From Streptomyces sp. TSRI0281 (lineage in GTDB: Bacteria; Actinomycetota; Actinomycetes; Streptomycetales; Streptomycetaceae), in the NCBI RefSeq assembly GCF_001905125.1, contig NZ_LWLE01000035.1, positions 376,113-440,112 on the forward strand: DNA of 64,000 nucleotides, in the 5' to 3' direction. The notes under the pieces were generated by a model. That model searched no databases. It was given only the letters and a program-made list of their open reading frames with translations, and was not told the origin of the DNA. A program made the position numbers and the translations under genes. Of the stretch, positions 43,544 to 51,761 are shown piece after piece. Every line of letters starts with the position of its first letter. Positions within the stretch are counted from its first letter, which is position 1.

Positions 43544-44985
43544 GCGGCGGGCGCAGACGCGGGCTGGGGGCACGCTGGCGGCGGCGACGGCCGTTGCGCA
43601 CGCGGCTGGCCGTGGCGGCGTCGGCGGCGGTCGCGCTGGTCGCGGTCGGGATGTGCGCGGCGGCGTTCTTCGTGATCCGGTACGAGATGGTGCACCAGCT
43701 GGACCTGAGTCTGACCCAGTCGGCGACCCGGCTGATCCAGGAGCACCGCGACGGCGGGCCGGGGGTGCTGGCGGGCGAGTGCCGCTATCTGGCGTCGCCC
43801 GCCTGTGCGCAGACCGTTCCGGCCGACCCGGCCGCGGACCCCGCCGAGCCGTATCTGCTGCCGGTCTCCGCCCCGGTCAGAGCGGTGGCCGCGGGTGAAC
43901 GGGCCGCGTACTTCAGCTCCGTCACGCTCTACGGCAGGCCGATGCGGATGCTGACGACCCGGTTCGGCGAGGACACGGCGGTGCAGCTGGCGCTCCGTTC
44001 GGACCCGGTGGACCGGGGGGTCCGGCAGGCGGCGCGGCTCCTGGCGGTGGTCGGCGGGGCGGGCGTCCTGCTGGCGGCGGGCCTGGGCTACGGGGTCTCG
44101 CGCACGGGTCTGGCACCGGTCGCCCGGCTGACCGCGACCGCGGAGCGCATCGCCGCCACCCGGGACCCGCGCCACCGCATCGAGCTGCCGCCGGGGCCGC
44201 CGGGGCGGCAGGACGAGGTGACCCGGCTCGCCGCGAGCTTCAACACCATGCTCGGCGAGCTGGAGCAGTCGGTCACCGCCCAGCGCCGGCTGGTCGCGGA
44301 CGCCTCGCACGAGCTGCGCACACCGCTCACGGCGCTGCGGACGAACGCGGAGCTGCTGGCCCGCGCCGACCGGCTCACCGACGCCCAGCGCGACCGGGCG
44401 TCGGGGGCGCTGGGCCGGCAGATCCGCGAGGTCACCGGCATGGTGAACGACCTGATCGAGCTGGCCAGGGACGAGGAGCCGCTGCCCCTGCTGGAGCAGG
44501 TGCGCCTCGCGGAGCTGACCGGGCACGCGGTGGCCACGGCCGGGGCGCACTGGCCGGACACCCCGTTCCTGCTGGATGTCGAGGAGCGGGCGGCGGGGGC
44601 GACGCGGCCCGGCGTACCGGCCCGGCTCGTCCGGCTGCTCACCAACCTGCTGGACAACGCCGCGAAGTTCAGCCCGCCGGGCGCACCCGTGGAGGTCGCC
44701 CTGACCGCGTTCGGGGACGGGCAACGGGGCGCCCTGGAACTCACGGTGCGCGATCACGGCCCCGGGATCGCCCCGGCGGACCTCCCGCATGTCTTCGACC
44801 GCTTCTACCGCGCCGAGTCCGCCCGCGCCCTGCCCGGTTCGGGCCTGGGTCTGGCCATGGCCCGGCAGATCGCCCGCGCCCACGGTGCGGACCTCGTGGC
44901 GGAGGCCGCACCGGGGGGCGGGGCGCTCTTCCGGCTGACGTTTCCCGGGGCGCCGCGGTCTCAGAAGCCCGGCGGCTCCGTGTAG
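43540..44985 (+). CDS. Sensor histidine kinase (MprB/CseC-like)
   Basis: The 481-residue membrane kinase has a basic N-terminus, TM1 (about 22-46), and an extracellular sensor of about 110 residues with one likely disulfide (ECRYLASPACAQ). TM2 (about 166-186) is followed by a HAMP linker and the H-box VADASHELRTPLTALRTN. The HATPase boxes are LLDNAAKFS, DHGPGIAPADLPHVFDRFYR and GSGLGLAMARQIA. It is translationally coupled to the regulator. Its 3' end overlaps the convergent icmA by 25 bases. Confidence 0.93.
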   Translation: MSGGRRRGLGARWRRRRPLRTRLAVAASAAVALVAVGMCAAAFFVIRYEMVHQLDLSLTQSATRLIQEHRDGGPGVLAGECRYLASPACAQTVPADPAADPAEPYLLPVSAPVRAVAAGERAAYFSSVTLYGRPMRMLTTRFGEDTAVQLALRSDPVDRGVRQAARLLAVVGGAGVLLAAGLGYGVSRTGLAPVARLTATAERIAATRDPRHRIELPPGPPGRQDEVTRLAASFNTMLGELEQSVTAQRRLVADASHELRTPLTALRTNAELLARADRLTDAQRDRASGALGRQIREVTGMVNDLIELARDEEPLPLLEQVRLAELTGHAVATAGAHWPDTPFLLDVEERAAGATRPGVPARLVRLLTNLLDNAAKFSPPGAPVEVALTAFGDGQRGALELTVRDHGPGIAPADLPHVFDRFYRAESARALPGSGLGLAMARQIARAHGADLVAEAAPGGGALFRLTFPGAPRSQKPGGSV

Positions 44986-46661
44986 GTGCCCCACTCCTCG
45001 CGCAGGACGCCGCAGATCTCGCCGAGCGTGGCCTCGGCCCGTGCCGCGTCCAGCATCGGCACGATCATGTTCGAGCCGTCCCGGGCGGCGGCCAGCATCG
45101 CGTCCAGCGCGGCGCTCACCCTGGCGTCGTCGCGGCCGTCCTTGCGGGCGCCGAGCTCGCGCACCTGGTCGCGCTCGACCTCGTGGCTGACCCGCAGGAT
45201 CTCCAGATCGCCGGTGACGGAGCCGTGGTGGACGTTGACACCCACGACCCGCTTGTCGCCCTTCTCCAGCGACCGCTGGTACTGGAAGGCGGACTCGGCG
45301 ATCTCCCCGGTGAACCAGCCGTCCTCTATGCCGCGCAGGATTCCGGAGGTGATCGGGCCGATCGGGTGCTTCCCGTCCGGCCGGGCGCGGGTGCCGCGCT
45401 CCTTGATCTGGTCGAAGATCTTCTCGGCCTCGGCCTCGATCCGGTCGGTGAGCTGCTCGACGTACCAGGAGCCGCCCAGCGGGTCGGCGACATTGGCGAC
45501 GCCGGTCTCCTCCATCAGCACCTGCTGGGTGCGCAGGGCGATCTCGGCGGCCTGCTCGGAGGGCAGGGCGAGGGTCTCGTCGAGGGCGTTGGTGTGCAGC
45601 GAGTTGGTGCCGCCCAGGACGGCGGAGAGCGCCTCGACGGCGGTGCGTACGACGTTGTTGTACGGCTGCTGGGCGGTGAGGGAGACCCCGGCCGTCTGGG
45701 TGTGGAAGCGCAGCCACTGCGCCTTGTCGGTCTTCGCGCCGTACGTCTCCTTCATCCAGCGGGCCCAGATCCGGCGGGCGGCGCGGAACTTGGCGATCTC
45801 CTCGAAGAAGTCGAGGTGCGCGTCGAAGAAGAAGGAGAGTCCGGGGGCGAAGGTGTCGACGTCGAGCCCGCGGGAAAGGCCGAGCTCCACGTAACCGAAG
45901 CCGTCGGCCAGGGTGTACGCCAGCTCCTGCGCGGCCGTCGCCCCGGCCTCGCGGATGTGGTACCCGGAGACGGAGAGCGGCTTGTACGCGGGGATGTCGC
46001 GGGCGCAGTGCTCCATCAGGTCGCCGATGAGGCGCAGATGGGGCTCGGGCTGGAAGAGCCACTCCTTCTGGGCGATGTACTCCTTGAAGATGTCGGTCTG
46101 GAGCGTGCCGTTGAGCACGCCCGGGTCGACGCCCTGACGCTCGGCGGCGACCAGGTACATGCAGAAGACGGGGACGGCGGGGCCGCTGATCGTCATCGAG
46201 GTCGTGACGTCACCGAGCGGGATGTCCTTGAACAGGACCTCCATGTCGGCGGCGGAGTCGATGGCGACACCGCAGTGCCCGACCTCGCCGAGCGCCCGCG
46301 GGTCGTCGGAGTCGCGGCCCATCAGGGTCGGCATGTCGAAGGCGACGCTGAGTCCGCCGCCGCCGTTGGCCAGGATCTTCTTGTAGCGCTCGTTGGTCTG
46401 CTCGGCGTTGCCGAAGCCGGCGAACTGGCGGATGGTCCAGGTGCGGCCCCGGTAGCCGGTGGGGTAGAGCCCTCGGGTGAAGGGGTACTCGCCGGGCCAG
46501 CCGATCCGCTCGAACCCCTCGTACGTATCGCCGGGGCGTGGCCCGTACGCGGGCTCCACCGGGTCCCCGGAGAGCGTGGTGAAGTCCGCGTCGCGCTTGC
46601 GGGCCTTGTCGTAACGGGCCTGCCAGCGGAGGCGGCCTTCCTCGATCGCGTCAGCGTCCAT
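44961..46661 (-). CDS. icmA: Isobutyryl-CoA mutase large subunit IcmA
   Basis: The 566-residue substrate-binding subunit of the B12-dependent mutase interconverts isobutyryl-CoA and n-butyryl-CoA. Its length equals that of S. cinnamonensis IcmA. The substrate-selecting residues decide the call: TIRQFAGF puts Phe at residue 80 and EYIAQKEWLF puts Gln at 198, the isobutyryl-CoA pair, whereas methylmalonyl-CoA mutases have Tyr and Arg. The protein lacks the C-terminal B12-binding domain, which IcmB must supply from elsewhere. ATG 46661 lies 9 bases from a 24-bp palindrome. The gene feeds valine catabolism and polyketide precursors. Confidence 0.92.
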   Translation of the reverse strand: MDADAIEEGRLRWQARYDKARKRDADFTTLSGDPVEPAYGPRPGDTYEGFERIGWPGEYPFTRGLYPTGYRGRTWTIRQFAGFGNAEQTNERYKKILANGGGGLSVAFDMPTLMGRDSDDPRALGEVGHCGVAIDSAADMEVLFKDIPLGDVTTSMTISGPAVPVFCMYLVAAERQGVDPGVLNGTLQTDIFKEYIAQKEWLFQPEPHLRLIGDLMEHCARDIPAYKPLSVSGYHIREAGATAAQELAYTLADGFGYVELGLSRGLDVDTFAPGLSFFFDAHLDFFEEIAKFRAARRIWARWMKETYGAKTDKAQWLRFHTQTAGVSLTAQQPYNNVVRTAVEALSAVLGGTNSLHTNALDETLALPSEQAAEIALRTQQVLMEETGVANVADPLGGSWYVEQLTDRIEAEAEKIFDQIKERGTRARPDGKHPIGPITSGILRGIEDGWFTGEIAESAFQYQRSLEKGDKRVVGVNVHHGSVTGDLEILRVSHEVERDQVRELGARKDGRDDARVSAALDAMLAAARDGSNMIVPMLDAARAEATLGEICGVLREEWGTYTEPPGF

Positions 46662-46669
46662 ACACTCGA

Positions 46670-46693
46670 ATTTACTAGGACGTCCTAGTAAAT
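46670..46693. promoter_or_regulatory. 24-bp perfect palindrome at the icmA promoter
   Basis: The half-site ATTTACTAGGAC is followed immediately by its exact complement. It ends 9 bases before the icmA start on the minus strand, so it overlaps the expected promoter or leader. It contains the smaller core TAGGACGTCCTA. A dimeric repressor, TetR or similar, is the simplest reading. Confidence 0.7.
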
Positions 46694-46766
46694 GTCGATG
46701 GCAAACCGCCCGGTGCTTTGCACGAGGCGGTTCCGAGTGGTGCGCGATGGTGCGGCGCGGCGCCGG

Positions 46767-47099
46767 TCAGGCCTTCGCGGTCACCGGGGAACTGTCCGCG
46801 ATCAACGGCTCCACCTCGGCGACGACCTTGCGCTCCACGAAGAACGCGGCCGTCGGGATGGTGCCCGAGATCAGTACCCACAGCAGCTTGCCGACGGGCC
46901 ACTTCGCCTTGGAGCCGAGGTCGAAGGCGAAGATCAGATAGATGATGTAGAGCACGCCATGGATCTGCGAGACCACGAGGGTGACGCCCTCACCGGTGTC
47001 GAATCCGTACTTGAAGACCATGCACAGGCAGAGGATCAACAACATGACGGCGGTGACGTATGCCATCACCCGATAACGGGTCAGCACGCTGCGTTTCAT
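46767..47099 (-). CDS. DUF3817 membrane protein (first copy)
   Basis: The 110-residue protein from ATG 47099 has three to four hydrophobic helices: VMAYVTAVMLLILCLCMVF, VVSQIHGVLYIIYLIFAFDL and VLISGTIPTAAFFVERKV. SQIHGVLYIIYLIFAFDL is the DUF3817 signature, with a His in the membrane. Function is unknown. It lies between marR and icmA on the same strand. A related gene is at 50619-50969. Confidence 0.85.
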   Translation of the reverse strand: MKRSVLTRYRVMAYVTAVMLLILCLCMVFKYGFDTGEGVTLVVSQIHGVLYIIYLIFAFDLGSKAKWPVGKLLWVLISGTIPTAAFFVERKVVAEVEPLIADSSPVTAKA

Positions 47100-47163
47100 G
47101 GCATCGAGCCTAACCGGGCCGCCGGGGCGATCTTGCAGCGCCCTGCCCCTCACCGCGCGTGGA

Positions 47164-47673
47164 CTACTGGTCCTCGAAATCGTGTGCGGCGACCCGCAAC
47201 GGGCGCAGCATCGCGAAGATCTCGGCACACTCCTCGGAGTCGTAGGCACTCAGGCCGAAGTCCATCGCCACCAGGTCCCGGGTGGCCGCCTCGACGACCT
47301 CGCGGCCCCTGGCGGTGATGGAGGCCAGGGTGCCCCGCCCGTCGTTCGGGTTGGGGCGCTTGTCGACCAGACCGGACTTCACCAGCCGGTCGACGGTGTT
47401 CGTCACGGAGGTGGGGTGCACCATGAGCCGCTCGCCGATCTTGGACATCGGCAGCTCACCCGCCTTGGAGAAGGTGAGCAGCACCAGCGCCTCGTACCGG
47501 GCGAAGGTCAGTCCGTACGGCTTGACGACCGCGTCGACCTCGGCGAGCAGGATCTGCTGGGCCCGCATGATCGAGGTGATCGCCCCCATCGAGGGCACGG
47601 GCCCCCAGCGCTGATGCCAGAGTTCTTCGGCACGGGCGATGGGATCGAAGGGAAGGCTGAGCGGCTTCGGCAC
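47164..47673 (-). CDS. MarR-family regulator
   Basis: The 169-residue protein has a MarR winged helix: PYGLTFARYEALVLLTFSKAGELPMSKIGERLMVHPTSVTNTVDRLVKSGLVDKRPNPNDGRG, with the conserved wing DGRG. It begins PLSLPFDPIARAEELWHQRWG, a form common among Streptomyces MarR proteins near acyl-CoA genes. It lies 10 bases from the MFS gene and upstream of DUF3817 and icmA on the same strand, so it may control this whole set. Confidence 0.9.
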   Translation of the reverse strand: MPKPLSLPFDPIARAEELWHQRWGPVPSMGAITSIMRAQQILLAEVDAVVKPYGLTFARYEALVLLTFSKAGELPMSKIGERLMVHPTSVTNTVDRLVKSGLVDKRPNPNDGRGTLASITARGREVVEAATRDLVAMDFGLSAYDSEECAEIFAMLRPLRVAAHDFEDQ

Positions 47674-47683
47674 GGCACCGACC

Positions 47684-49126
47684 TTACCGACTGGTCATAT
47701 GCCGGTCAGCCCCGTCTCGCCCTTCGGTACCGGGCTTCGGTACGGGAGCGGTCCTGCGCACCTCGACGATCAGCAGCACCGTGCATGCGGTCCCGAGGGC
47801 CCCGGACGCGGCCACCACCTGGTGCACAGGAAAGAACTCGGCCGCCAGCCCGGCCAGCGCCATGCCCACGCCCTGGCCCGTCATCAGCCCGGCGGTGAGC
47901 AGGGTCATGGCCCGGCCGCGCAGCTCCGGCGGGACGGCGTCGACGAACCACTGGTCGAGCCCGATGATGTACGCCGCCCCCGCCCCGGCCAGCACGAGGG
48001 CCACCACGGTCAGGACCAGGCCGGGGCGGACCGCGTACACCACGAGGGGCAGCAGTCCGGCCGCGGCGACCGGCAGCACGATCCGGGACCGGGTACGGGG
48101 GCTGAGGGCGGAGCCCGCGTACAGCTCGGCCCCGATATGGCCGACCGCCATCGCGCACATCATCAGCCCGAGCGCGGCGGGTCCCGCGCCGATGGCGTCC
48201 GCGTACGGGGCGGCGAGCGCCTCCGGGGCGACGACGAACACGGCGGGCACCCAGAAGAGCAGCATCAGCGCGCGGATCCTGCGGTCGGCGAGCACGGTGC
48301 GGGCTCCGGCCAGCGACTGCTTCAGCAGCGCGCCGCCTCCGTCTCCCCCGGTCCGGGCGGGCCGGTCACGGGTGCCCAGGCGGAGCAGGGCGGCCGAGCA
48401 GAGGAACGTACCGACCGTGATCGTGATCGCCCCGCGCGGGGACACCACGGCGAGCAGCAGTCCGCCGACGCCGAAGCCGATGAGGACCGCGCTCTGCGAG
48501 ACGATCCGCAGCAGCGAGCGGCCCAGTACGAAGAGGTCCCCGTCGCCGAGGATGTCGGTGAGGGCGGCCATCCGGGTCCCGGTGAACACGGGCGACACCG
48601 CGGCGACCAGGCAGCGCAGGACCAGGAGGCCGGCCACGGGGGTGCCGGGCAGCACCATCACGGCGACGCAGCCCGCGCAGATCAGGTCACAGGTGACGAG
48701 GACCCGGCGGGCCGGGTAGCGGTCGGCGACCCCGGCGAAGAGCGTGCCGCCGACGAGGTACGGGAGGAAGCCGAGCGCGAAGGTGAGGGCGCTGAGCAGG
48801 GGCGAGCCGGTGAGGTCGTACACGAGGACGGTGAGGGCCAGCTCACTGATGACGACCCCGAGGAGCGAGAGGAGGTGCGCGGCGAAGACGGCCCGGAACT
48901 CCCGGACACCGAACACGGCCCGGTAGCCGCGCCCGGGTGCGGGGGCGGTGGGTACGGGGCCGGCGGGTGCGGGGGCGACGGGTGTGGCGTCGGTGGGCTC
49001 CCGGAGCGGCGCCGCGGGGCCCGGGTCGGGGTGGGCGGCGCGCTCCGGGGGCGTAGCCGGAGGCGGTACCTCGGGGGCGGGCCGGTCGCGGGGTGTGCCC
49101 GCCGGGGTGTCGGTATCGCTCGGCAT
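47684..49126 (-). CDS. MFS transporter
   Basis: The 480-residue protein has a Pro/Ala-rich cytoplasmic N-terminus of about 65 residues followed by about 12 transmembrane helices. AGVADRYPARRVLV is the MFS A-motif-like loop between helices 2 and 3, and the pattern suggests an enterobactin-exporter-like drug or metabolite exporter. It is divergent from an ArsR-type regulator gene (49201), with a perfect dyad between them. The substrate cannot be read. Confidence 0.88.
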   Translation of the reverse strand: MPSDTDTPAGTPRDRPAPEVPPPATPPERAAHPDPGPAAPLREPTDATPVAPAPAGPVPTAPAPGRGYRAVFGVREFRAVFAAHLLSLLGVVISELALTVLVYDLTGSPLLSALTFALGFLPYLVGGTLFAGVADRYPARRVLVTCDLICAGCVAVMVLPGTPVAGLLVLRCLVAAVSPVFTGTRMAALTDILGDGDLFVLGRSLLRIVSQSAVLIGFGVGGLLLAVVSPRGAITITVGTFLCSAALLRLGTRDRPARTGGDGGGALLKQSLAGARTVLADRRIRALMLLFWVPAVFVVAPEALAAPYADAIGAGPAALGLMMCAMAVGHIGAELYAGSALSPRTRSRIVLPVAAAGLLPLVVYAVRPGLVLTVVALVLAGAGAAYIIGLDQWFVDAVPPELRGRAMTLLTAGLMTGQGVGMALAGLAAEFFPVHQVVAASGALGTACTVLLIVEVRRTAPVPKPGTEGRDGADRHMTSR

Positions 49127-49166
49127 GGGGCGAGCCTGTCCCGGCCGCGGCCGGCATCGTTAGACT

Positions 49167-49182
49167 TTCGGCTGACGCCGAA
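49167..49182. promoter_or_regulatory. Operator-like dyad TTCGGCTGACGCCGAA
   Basis: Perfect 6-bp arms TTCGGC/GCCGAA are separated by TGAC, 18 bases before the ArsR-type gene and 40 bases before the MFS start. It probably serves the adjacent regulator for both promoters. Confidence 0.6.
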
Positions 49183-49200
49183 TCTTCGCGAGGCCCCGGT

Positions 49201-50184
49201 ATGCCGTTTCATCTGCACTTCGACGAGAGCGACCTGCTGCGCTGCCGCTTCGCGCTCTCGCCGCTCTGGGAGACCCAGGAAGCCGTGCGCACCCTGGCCC
49301 GCGCCTACCGCCACGGCTACCACCTGCCCTGGCTCCGGCAGATCCGGGCGGAGGCCGCGGCGCTGGACCTGGAGCCGCTGTGGCTGCTCATGCCGGACGG
49401 CGGCCACAACCCGGACTTCATCTGCCCGCCGCCGCTCGGCCCCCTCGCCACGTTCGAGGAGGAGATCGCGGGCCTCCGGTCGGTCGACCCCGAGGTCGCC
49501 CGTGCGGACATGGCGATGGCCCTGGCGGAGCGGCCCGGCGGCCCGGCGTCCACCGCCGGACGACGGATGCTCGCCGATCCCGCACGGACCGTCCGGGAAC
49601 TGGCCGATCTGCTGGAACGGGCCTGGCAGGTACTGGTAGAGCCGCACTGGCCACGGCTGCGCGCGCTGCTGGAGGCCGATATCGCCTACCACTCACGACG
49701 GCTCGCGGAGGTCGGCTTCGAGCGGCTCCTGGGCGAGGTGAGCCCGCAGCTGCGCTGGACGGAATCCACGCTCACCATCGTGGGGACCAAGGGGAACCAC
49801 TCACGGGTCCTCGGCGGGCAGGGGCTCGTCCTGATGCCGAGCGCGTTCGTCTGGCCGGAGGTGGTCGGCGGGTACGAGGAGCCCTGGCTGCCCGCGGTGA
49901 TCTACCCGGCGCGCGGGATCGGCGGACTGTGGAGCGAGGCCGCCGACCGGACCCCCGACGTACTCGCCCGGCTGCTCGGCCGCGCGCGGGCCGATGTGCT
50001 GTGCGCGCTGGACGAACCCGCCGGGACGAGCGCGCTGGCGCACCGGCTCTCCCTCGCCCCGTCCTCCGTATCGGCGCATCTGTCGGTACTGCGGGAGGCG
50101 GGGCTGCTGACCTCGCGCAGGTACGGGCACCAGGTGCTGTACGAACGGACTCCGCTCGGGATCGCACTGGCGGTGTCGCCCTGA
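49201..50184 (+). CDS. ArsR-type winged-helix regulator with DUF5937-like N-terminus
   Basis: The 327-residue protein begins MPFHLHFDESDLLRCRFALSPLWETQEAVRTL, the DUF5937-like start found in many Streptomyces regulators. Its C-terminal HTH is ALDEPAGTSALAHRLSLAPSSVSAHLSVLREAGLLTSRRYGHQVLYERT, typical of ArsR. Metal-binding cysteines of classical ArsR are absent. It is divergent from the MFS exporter, which it probably represses through the dyad at 49167. Confidence 0.88.
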   Translation: MPFHLHFDESDLLRCRFALSPLWETQEAVRTLARAYRHGYHLPWLRQIRAEAAALDLEPLWLLMPDGGHNPDFICPPPLGPLATFEEEIAGLRSVDPEVARADMAMALAERPGGPASTAGRRMLADPARTVRELADLLERAWQVLVEPHWPRLRALLEADIAYHSRRLAEVGFERLLGEVSPQLRWTESTLTIVGTKGNHSRVLGGQGLVLMPSAFVWPEVVGGYEEPWLPAVIYPARGIGGLWSEAADRTPDVLARLLGRARADVLCALDEPAGTSALAHRLSLAPSSVSAHLSVLREAGLLTSRRYGHQVLYERTPLGIALAVSP

Positions 50185-50262
50185 GCACGCGCCGGTGACG
50201 ACACGTGTTGCCGGCGGGCGCGGGACGGTGACCGCATGACGGTGGGCGCGGGACGCGGCAAA

Positions 50263-50288
50263 GCCCCCGGCCGTGTGGCACCGGGGGC
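50263..50288 (-). terminator. Terminator after the thiamine-binding-like gene
   Basis: GCCCCCGG (50263-50270) pairs with CCGGGGGC (50281-50288). On the minus strand it is followed by TTTGCC. It lies 40 bases past the stop of the gene ending at 50329. Confidence 0.7.
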
Positions 50289-50328
50289 CTGTCGGGTGAA
50301 CGCGGAAGCACCGCTCCGCGGACGGGCG

Positions 50329-50622
50329 TCAGGGCGCCAAGTACCGCTCCACCGTCTCGACCTTGGAGGTCAGACCGTCGGTGACACCCGGCCGGATGTC
50401 GGCCTTCAGGACCAGGGAGACGCGTCCGGCGCGGGCCTCGACGGCGGCGACGGCGCGCTTGACGACGTCCATGACCTCATCCCATTCACCTTCGATGGAG
50501 GTGAACATGGCGTCCGTACGGTTGGGCAGCCCGGACTCGCGGACGACCCGCACGGCGTCGGCCACGTACTCGCCGACATTCTCGCCGACACCCAGCGGGG
50601 AGACCGAGAAGGCGACGATCAT
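50329..50622 (-). CDS. MTH1187-type thiamine-binding-like protein
   Basis: The 97-residue single ferredoxin-like domain has MIVAFSVSPLGVGENVGEYVADAVRVVRESGL, then TSIEGEWDEVMDVVKRAVAAVEARAGRVSLVLKADIRPG, the pattern of the MTH1187/YkoF-like family. Relatives form tetramers, and some bind thiamine or similar ligands. ATG 50622 overlaps the preceding DUF3817 stop (ATGA), so the two genes are coupled. Its metabolic role is unknown. Confidence 0.85.
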   Translation of the reverse strand: MIVAFSVSPLGVGENVGEYVADAVRVVRESGLPNRTDAMFTSIEGEWDEVMDVVKRAVAAVEARAGRVSLVLKADIRPGVTDGLTSKVETVERYLAP

Positions 50623-50969
50623 GCGCTGACCGTCCCCTCGCGGCGGGCGCGGGCGGCGATGGCGCCATCGGCCTCGTAGCGCTTGAGGAGCTTGTCGCCG
50701 TACAGCCCGCCGAACGGGAGCAGCGCCAGCAGGAAGAACAGGGCGACGCGCTTCAGCGGCCACTTCGTCTTGGCCCATACGTCGGCCAGCAGCACGGCGT
50801 AGATCACGAAGAGCACCCCGTGCAGCATGCCCAGCGGCATCATCAGGAAGTCGATGTCCGAGACACGGCTGAGGACCGAGCCGAAAAGGATGAGGGCGGG
50901 GAAGGACAGCGCCTCGGGAATCGAGATGAGGCGCAGCCGGTGCAGGGCGGTAGCGGTCTTGATGTCCAC
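50619..50969 (-). CDS. DUF3817 membrane protein (second copy)
   Basis: The 116-residue protein starts at GTG 50969 (DIKTATALHRLRLISIPEALSF) and has LMMPLGMLHGVLFVIYAVLLADVW, the DUF3817 core with an intramembrane His, plus VALFFLLALLPFGGLY. It is a paralogue of the 46767-47099 gene but coupled to the thiamine-binding-like gene. The 153 bases upstream to the AIM24 genes are a divergent promoter region with no clear dyad. Confidence 0.85.
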   Translation of the reverse strand: MDIKTATALHRLRLISIPEALSFPALILFGSVLSRVSDIDFLMMPLGMLHGVLFVIYAVLLADVWAKTKWPLKRVALFFLLALLPFGGLYGDKLLKRYEADGAIAARARREGTVSA

Positions 50970-51122
50970 GGGGGCACCTTCGGTGGGAGGGTCGTGACGG
51001 CTTGTGAACGCGGGCACAAGCGTCCCCCATTGTGGCATCGCCGCCCGGCGCCCCCGGCCCCGGGTGCCGGAAGAGTCCGGGGGGCCTGGTCGGCGTACGG
51101 CTCCGGCGGTTACCGTCGGACC

Positions 51123-51761
51123 GTGGCGATGTTCCGACTCCAAGGCAGCAAGACGCTCGCCGTCGACCTGACCGGCGATGCCGTCAAGGCGAAGAACGGC
51201 TCGATGGTCGCGTACGACGGGCAGATGGCGTTCAAGAAGATGTCCGGCGGCGGCGAGGGCGTCCGCGGCATGGTGACCCGCCGGCTGACCGGCGAGCAGA
51301 TGACCGTGATGGAGGTGAAGGGGCAGGGCACCTGCTATTTCGCCGACCGGGCGAGCGAGATCAATCTGGTCACGCTGCACGGCGACAAGCTGTACGTCGA
51401 GGCGAGCAATCTGCTCGCCACCGACGGCGGGCTGCGCACCGGGACGTCCTTCACCGGGCTGCGCGGCGGGGCGAGCGGCAACGGTCTGTTCACCACCACG
51501 GTCGAGGGCACCGGCCGGGCGGCGATCATGTCGGACGGTGCGGCGGTGCTGCTGCGGGTGACGCCCCAGTACCCGCTGACGGTCGACCCGGGCGCCTACA
51601 TCGCCCATCAGGGCAGTCTCCAGCAGCACTTCCAGTCCGGGGTGAACTTCCGCACGCTGATGGGCGAGGGCTCCGGCGAGTCGTTCCAGATCCGCTTCGA
51701 GGGCGACGGGCTCGTCTACGTACAGCCCAGTGAGCGGAACACCGTCGGGGGCGATGTCTGA
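51123..51761 (+). CDS. AIM24-family protein, first of three
   Basis: The product has 212 residues. The start is GTG 51123 or ATG 51129, as neither has a strong ribosome binding site. A beta-helix-like, glycine-rich AIM24 fold is indicated by AKNGSMVAYDGQMAFKKMSGGGEG, TGEQMTVMEVKGQGTCYFADRASEINLVTL and YVEASNLLATDG. Members are cytoplasmic or membrane-peripheral, and bacterial functions are poorly known. The stop overlaps the next gene (TGATG). Confidence 0.85.
   Translation: MAMFRLQGSKTLAVDLTGDAVKAKNGSMVAYDGQMAFKKMSGGGEGVRGMVTRRLTGEQMTVMEVKGQGTCYFADRASEINLVTLHGDKLYVEASNLLATDGGLRTGTSFTGLRGGASGNGLFTTTVEGTGRAAIMSDGAAVLLRVTPQYPLTVDPGAYIAHQGSLQQHFQSGVNFRTLMGEGSGESFQIRFEGDGLVYVQPSERNTVGGDV

Noticed and set aside
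44961..46661. Methylmalonyl-CoA mutase large subunit
   Set aside because: The protein is too short for MutB, lacks the B12 domain and has Phe80/Gln198 instead of Tyr/Arg, so isobutyryl-CoA mutase is the better call.
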